DNA from: Sulfitobacter sp.
GTDB lineage: Bacteria > Pseudomonadota > Alphaproteobacteria > Rhodobacterales > Rhodobacteraceae
NCBI GenBank assembly: GCA_024636405.1
Contig: JAGXHC010000051.1
Coordinates: 1 to 14,432 of the forward strand
Length of the DNA: 14,432 nucleotides
Direction of reading: 5' to 3'
The notes beneath the pieces are model-generated. The model was given only the letters and a program-made list of their open reading frames with translations, searched no databases and was not told the origin of the DNA. The first letter of the stretch is position 1. Each line of letters begins with the position of its first letter. Shown here piece after piece: positions 14,043 through 14,432 of this stretch. A program made the translations under genes and the position numbers.

Positions 14043-14432
14043 TCAGCGTAACGGCGCGAAAAGAGCGTCATTCAGCGTGCAGTCGCGCGCGACGTCACGG
14101 CCGCAGGGGATTGGCGCAAGATCGCGGGACATGCAGATGCGTGCCTCTTGGATGTGGGACTTTTTGCAGGTGATGGTAATGCCTGCGGCCGTCATTTCCG
14201 GATTGGCCTTCAGGAAGGCTTCTTCCACCACGGCGGCGGGCAATTTGACGGTTTGCTCAAGCTTGTGGAATACTTGCGGGCGGACCACGATGGCATAGGC
14301 GCGACGTGACAAGGCAAAGTAGTCAGTCGCGCTGAGACCAGTGCAGGATCCGTGTTTTTTCCATTGATGCCAGGCCAGCCCGCCGGTGCCCATGATGTCT
14401 GCCATATCGCGGGTCATAGCATGTGTCGGCGG
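14043..14432 (-). CDS. Ribonuclease T2 family protein (5' partial)
   Basis: C-terminal 129 residues of a ribonuclease T2 homologue; the frame stays open to the right edge, so the start lies outside the window. T2 enzymes are secreted or periplasmic endoribonucleases that cleave single-stranded RNA through a cyclic phosphate. The second catalytic block is visible as WHQWKKHGSC at visible residues 21-30, with the catalytic His27 and Lys26. The position normally held by Glu (HEW) is Gln here. Several cysteines downstream (TCKKSH, RICMSR, IPCGRD, RDCTLND) fit a disulfide-bonded exported protein. The first catalytic block and the signal peptide would be upstream and cannot be seen. Convergent with the preceding oxidoreductase/small-RNA region. 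Confidence 0.88.
   Translation of the reverse strand, partial: PPTHAMTRDMADIMGTGGLAWHQWKKHGSCTGLSATDYFALSRRAYAIVVRPQVFHKLEQTVKLPAAVVEEAFLKANPEMTAAGITITCKKSHIQEARICMSRDLAPIPCGRDVARDCTLNDALFAPLR

Overview
The window looks like chromosomal DNA from an alphaproteobacterium of the Rhodobacteraceae, most likely the Roseobacter group. It is GC-rich with mostly G/C third positions and short intergenic gaps. Its gene content fits that group: a BioM-BioN-BioY biotin importer, COQ9 divergent from rpsU, a YtoQ-family protein and an alanine dehydrogenase facing an Lrp-type regulator. No transposase, integrase, phage gene, CRISPR array, rRNA or tRNA was seen. No gene-free stretch exceeds 300 bases; the longest is 13761-14042.

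Left part (1-3936): the AT-richer 3' end of an unrecognised gene with a C-terminal membrane helix overlaps the start of pheT (phenylalanyl-tRNA synthetase beta chain) by ATGA. A small NlpC/P60-like protein lies on the minus strand, followed by ytoQ on the plus strand.

Middle part (3968-8253): a YghU/YfcG-like glutathione S-transferase is divergent from mscL, which ends in a strong terminator shared with the convergent ald. An Lrp/AsnC regulator diverges from ald and probably controls it. rpsU (bS21) and COQ9 diverge from each other.

Biotin part (8326-12638): bioM, bioN and bioY encode an ECF biotin importer on the plus strand. Converging on them is a translationally coupled minus-strand pair, a short acyl-CoA/AMP ligase followed by a thiolase homologue that lacks the usual second active-site cysteine. 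The same trio of families (BioY, acyl-CoA ligase, thiolase) is found together in Bacillus subtilis as yhfU-yhfT-yhfS. This makes a role around biotin or an acyl precursor of biotin a reasonable hypothesis and is the most interesting signal in the window.

Right part (12774-14432): a PIG3-type quinone oxidoreductase is followed by a 282-base gap. The gap holds a perfect 19-base inverted repeat pair around a structured segment ending in a strong intrinsic terminator, a candidate small RNA. A partial RNase T2 gene runs off the right edge.
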